Program-made: the position numbers and the translations under genes
Origin: Phoebastria nigripes
Lineage: Eukaryota > Chordata > Aves > Procellariiformes > Diomedeidae
Length of the DNA stretch: 64,000 nucleotides
Direction of reading: 5' to 3'
Assembly: GCA_035582835.1 (NCBI GenBank)
Contig: JAYKAV010000900.1
Coordinates: forward strand, 587,539 to 651,538
Shown here: one piece after another, positions 60,746-64,000 of the stretch
Layout: each line of letters begins with the position of its first letter
How positions within the stretch are numbered: the first letter of the stretch is position 1
Notes under the pieces: generated by a model
What the model was told of the DNA's origin: nothing
The model's database searches: none
The model's input: the letters and a program-made list of their open reading frames with translations, nothing else

Positions 60746-63700
60746 GTATAATGTCCTTATTTTGAGACAAACCCTTACTATGGTACTTTTAAGTGAATCG
60801 GTTCTGCAGCCAGTTCCAAGTTTCATAGTAACCAAGTACAGCTCCACCAGCAAGCCAGAAATCACCAACTCTTTAAACAAGTAGGGGAAGTAGCAGGGTT
60901 TCAGCTGTGCTGCTCTGTGACACAGCTTGCGGTATGGGTTATACGAACACCCAATTTCTGCATTGATCTCTCTGTTTCTCTCTTGATGCTTTCACTGCAA
61001 TAATTTTAGACTCATTCATATATTATGTTTGTACAATGCCCGTCACAACAATACCCTGCTGAGTTGTAGTCTTCACGCTTTTTTACAATGTCAGTGTTTA
61101 AAAAAAACAGCTAGCATGCAGAACTGCATCTGAATGCCTGCCTGCAAACCCCAGCCGTCAAAACTTACAGAATTTCCAAAGTATTCAGCTTTGTGGCATT
61201 CCTGGGTATGCACTGCAAGACTGCCCTTAGTCACTCCCTCTCTTCCCCAGGACCTCCAGTGTTTTCAGACAGAGATCTTCCCCCTCACTCCTCAAGGACA
61301 GAAATGGAATAAGGAAGGCTCCAAATGCTCCTTTCTAGGGAAAAAAAGAATCAGCATTTGCCAGTGGGTAGCATCTCTCCTACCAAGAATTCGGGATTTA
61401 CAGAATTCTCATTTTTGTAGCATCATGCAGAAAACTGTGCCTGCATGCTCATACTTCCCTCTGACTAGGTAGCTCACTCATGGACACAGAGGAGGAATCT
61501 GTCTCCTTGTCTGTACTTTCTAACACTGGGCTACAGTGTAATTTCTCCACTCCTGTAAGAATATAGAAAAACACACTGATCATCTTCAGGTTTGTTCAGG
61601 GGCCTCAGGTCCTTAGGCGATACTTTTTCAAAAAGGGCACAGGAAGATAAAATGTCATGTATTGCAGCAGCATAGTGAAGAAATATTTATCTGTATTTGT
61701 AAATGGCTTGTGCAAATTCACANAGATTTTAGTGAAGGGTCTTTTTGTTTTTCAAACAAGAAAATTTACAGAGGGTAGAAGAGAGAGAAGGGAATAGCGT
61801 CAAAGGTAAAAACTCCTATCTGAAAGAAAACAAAATTCACTGCAAACCATAGGGAAATAAAGCCATTATTGTAGATACGCTTATCTTTCTACTTCTCTCC
61901 CTTTGAAACAATTATTTGTGTCCAGGGTCTTTTAAGACAGTGATGTCTTAATATTAACTGCTTTAACAATATCATGGTAACATCTGCCATATGCTTACTT
62001 GTCTATACCAGCACTGCTGTTGATCCTCCTGCAGGTCACAATTTAAGATGATTTAAAGAGAGAGAGAGAAGCATCTGTTTTTCATTGCTTATCCAGTCTT
62101 AGTCTTCCTGGTAATAACATTTTCACTACTGATAAAACATGTAGAGAATGAATTGCATTTACATATTGAACTTACATATAGGTAAACTGCACAGTATATA
62201 TGTATATATGTGCCCCCACCTTTTGTACTCAAAATAAGTAAAAACAGATTAAGGAAGATAGGTCAAAAGAAATCTAGTGTAAAAGTTTCCTGGTTTAAAA
62301 TTAAGTTGATTAGATGTATTTGTCATGAAGCTGCACCATATACAAATACCAACACCAAGTGTTTTTGACTTGCTAGCTGTGTAAGACTGATGTGAGACAG
62401 TGAACAGTCTGGCCTATTAGGGTTTATGTTTTCAGAAGCGTTTAAAAGTCAGGTCAAAACTTAAAAAAACAGGGACTGATGAGTTGTACTGCCGCAATGA
62501 ACAAATAAGGGCAACCATAGCAATGTGCCCACTGACCCCCTTCTGACTGCTGCTGCTCAAGAAGAAACCTAAGGAATGCAAAAGCCCCAAATCAAAACAC
62601 ACATTATTATAATACAGAAATTTTCAGGCATGGATCATGAAATAGTTTCTTAGACAATTATGTATACAGTCAATGGAATATAACTCATTTAGATAATAAG
62701 ACATGAAAAGAATGCATTTGGTTGGAAATTATTGCATGCTGCTGATGGTAATCTAAGGCACGTCGCGCACAGCCAGAAGAACTTAAAGGCTCAAGAAATG
62801 CAATAATTCATTGGAAATGCACCTCCTAGAGTATTTCAGTGCTAATATTAATATAGGGGTAAGGAGGGAGGTGAAAGCAAGAATATACTGGGCTGGTTTG
62901 CCACTAAAAGGAAATGACAATATGACAGGGTATACAAAATGCTAATAATACAGACTGAATTTGCTTCGTTGGTAGAGAGGAAGCATGTGATTTTCACTGA
63001 TGCCTGCAGAAACAGAAAAAAACCTGAAGTGCAAAGGATCATATGAAGGAAGGAAGGACCTGAAGTATCAAGCACTTCCTGTATTGAACAAATATGCTTT
63101 CAAAGGAAATCTGAATAGTCTGCCATGAAAAGACATCCATTAAAGCTGTGGTTACTTTGCTACTTTAATCTAGCAAAAATCCAAAAAGGACAATTGCACT
63201 TTTCTCTTGTCCCAAGAAGCTCACTCCCCTTGTTTCCCCTTGTGCTAATAAAAGTGGAGATCTTTCTGAGCTCCATCTGTTCCTACCCTGCTCAGGATGT
63301 GGCCACATGAATGCTGATACTGGCAAAAGAGAGCTGGTGGGGGAAAAGCAGCTGGCATTGAAGAAGCAGGAAAGGTCCTCCCCTTTTAACAGCCATTAGC
63401 TTTTGCCAGATTAAAATGATCTGGCTTAAAGTCAGGTGTATAAAAGAAAGGCGGAAAAGGGGAATGAGCTATATTATGGTTTTTTCCAAACATAAATCAC
63501 TGGATTTGAACTAAAAATCCTGCCATTTTCCAAATGCTACTTCTGCTATTTTCCCTTTTACTCTTGCAGAACACATCCTGTTGATCCATTGTAGAGACAT
63601 GCAAACAAAATGCATTGTTCTTTTTAAAGACTGAGAGAAGCTGCTGGCTCAGTACTGCAGAAGAAGGTGTCACAGGTATCTGGGAGACATTCTCAGACAC

Positions 63701-64000
63701 CAGTTTCGAAACAGAAGAGCAGGTAAGGCTAGATGTAGAGCACTCATGAGGGGACTCCTTAAAAAAAAAAAACCAAAAGAAATTAGATAGTCCCTAATTT
63801 TAAAAGTTGTTTCCCCACAGAGGCTGAAAAATACAGTTGTCTGATCTGAAAGAAACACCTAAAACCATTTTAGGTGACGTTGGATGTTTTGTTCCTTTGC
63901 TCTTTGTTGGACAGGATACAAAAGCTGATCAAGATGAGAGCAGGCACAGAATTTGGGTGACGTAAAAAATAAGCAGCTTATGTCATGTACAAGGCTTGTG

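Larger units (their letters stand above)
55621..64000. other. Unique AT-rich non-coding stretch
   Basis: No supportable gene. Frames up to 130 codons occur (60378-60770 minus, 61134-61472 plus), but the first runs through AT simple sequence and neither has a recognisable domain. Simple repeats are TATA-rich at 60685-60745, GA at 62056-62070 and TATATG at 62196-62212. A runs lie near 57966, 59667 and 63761. A small direct repeat lies at 59226-59280. Confidence 0.7.

Noticed and set aside
60378..60770. 130-codon minus frame rich in I, N and Y
   Set aside because: It runs through TA-rich simple sequence. The composition explains its openness and its residues.
1..64000. tRNA, rRNA, CRISPR or a multi-gene defence-type system
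   Set aside because: No cloverleaf with A and B boxes, no rRNA core phrases and no regularly spaced repeat array were seen. The sequence is avian nuclear non-coding DNA.

Overview
The window looks like non-coding DNA from a bird, most likely a neoavian species. The evidence is AT-rich unique sequence, low repeat density (I estimate about a tenth of the window), several CR1 LINE fragments ending in the avian octamer-type tail (ATTCTATGATTCTATG or ATTCTGTG), and three solo LTRs of endogenous retroviruses of types I associate with birds. I found no exon, tRNA, rRNA, CRISPR array or bacterial-type gene that I can defend. Nearly all open frames are short and AT-driven, or lie inside repeats. The window is probably intergenic or deep intronic.

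Layout. 1-10057 is unique AT-rich DNA. 10058-12372 is the largest CR1, 5'-truncated, with reverse-transcriptase remnants and an internal direct duplication. 21077-21640 is a plus-strand solo LTR (LTR-A) with a CATGG target-site duplication. 23170-23270 is a short CR1 tail. 29007-29659 is a plus-strand CR1, and 33149-33402 is a minus-strand CR1 tail of the same type, giving an inverted pair. Between them, about 31500-32050, is a strongly decayed CR1 of an older type. 36740-37893 is a long minus-strand solo LTR (LTR-C) with a GCTAG duplication and a degenerate internal minisatellite. 42640-43180 is an LTR-like GC-richer block holding the longest open frame in the window. 48587-49162 is a second plus-strand solo LTR (LTR-B), related to LTR-A at both ends but not in the middle, with a GGCAG duplication. 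50725-51115 is an older CR1 tail. 53470-53865 is a GC-rich patch of unknown nature, and 55345-55620 is a weak LTR or promoter candidate. The rest is unique sequence with simple repeats.

Nothing here forms a working gene system. The most interesting items are the modular exchange between LTR-A and LTR-B, the CR1 duplication in which each copy lost a different catalytic aspartate codon, and the minisatellite-bearing LTR-C. Family assignments come from recalled family features, not from a database search. The TSDs, motifs and repeats were read directly from the sequence.
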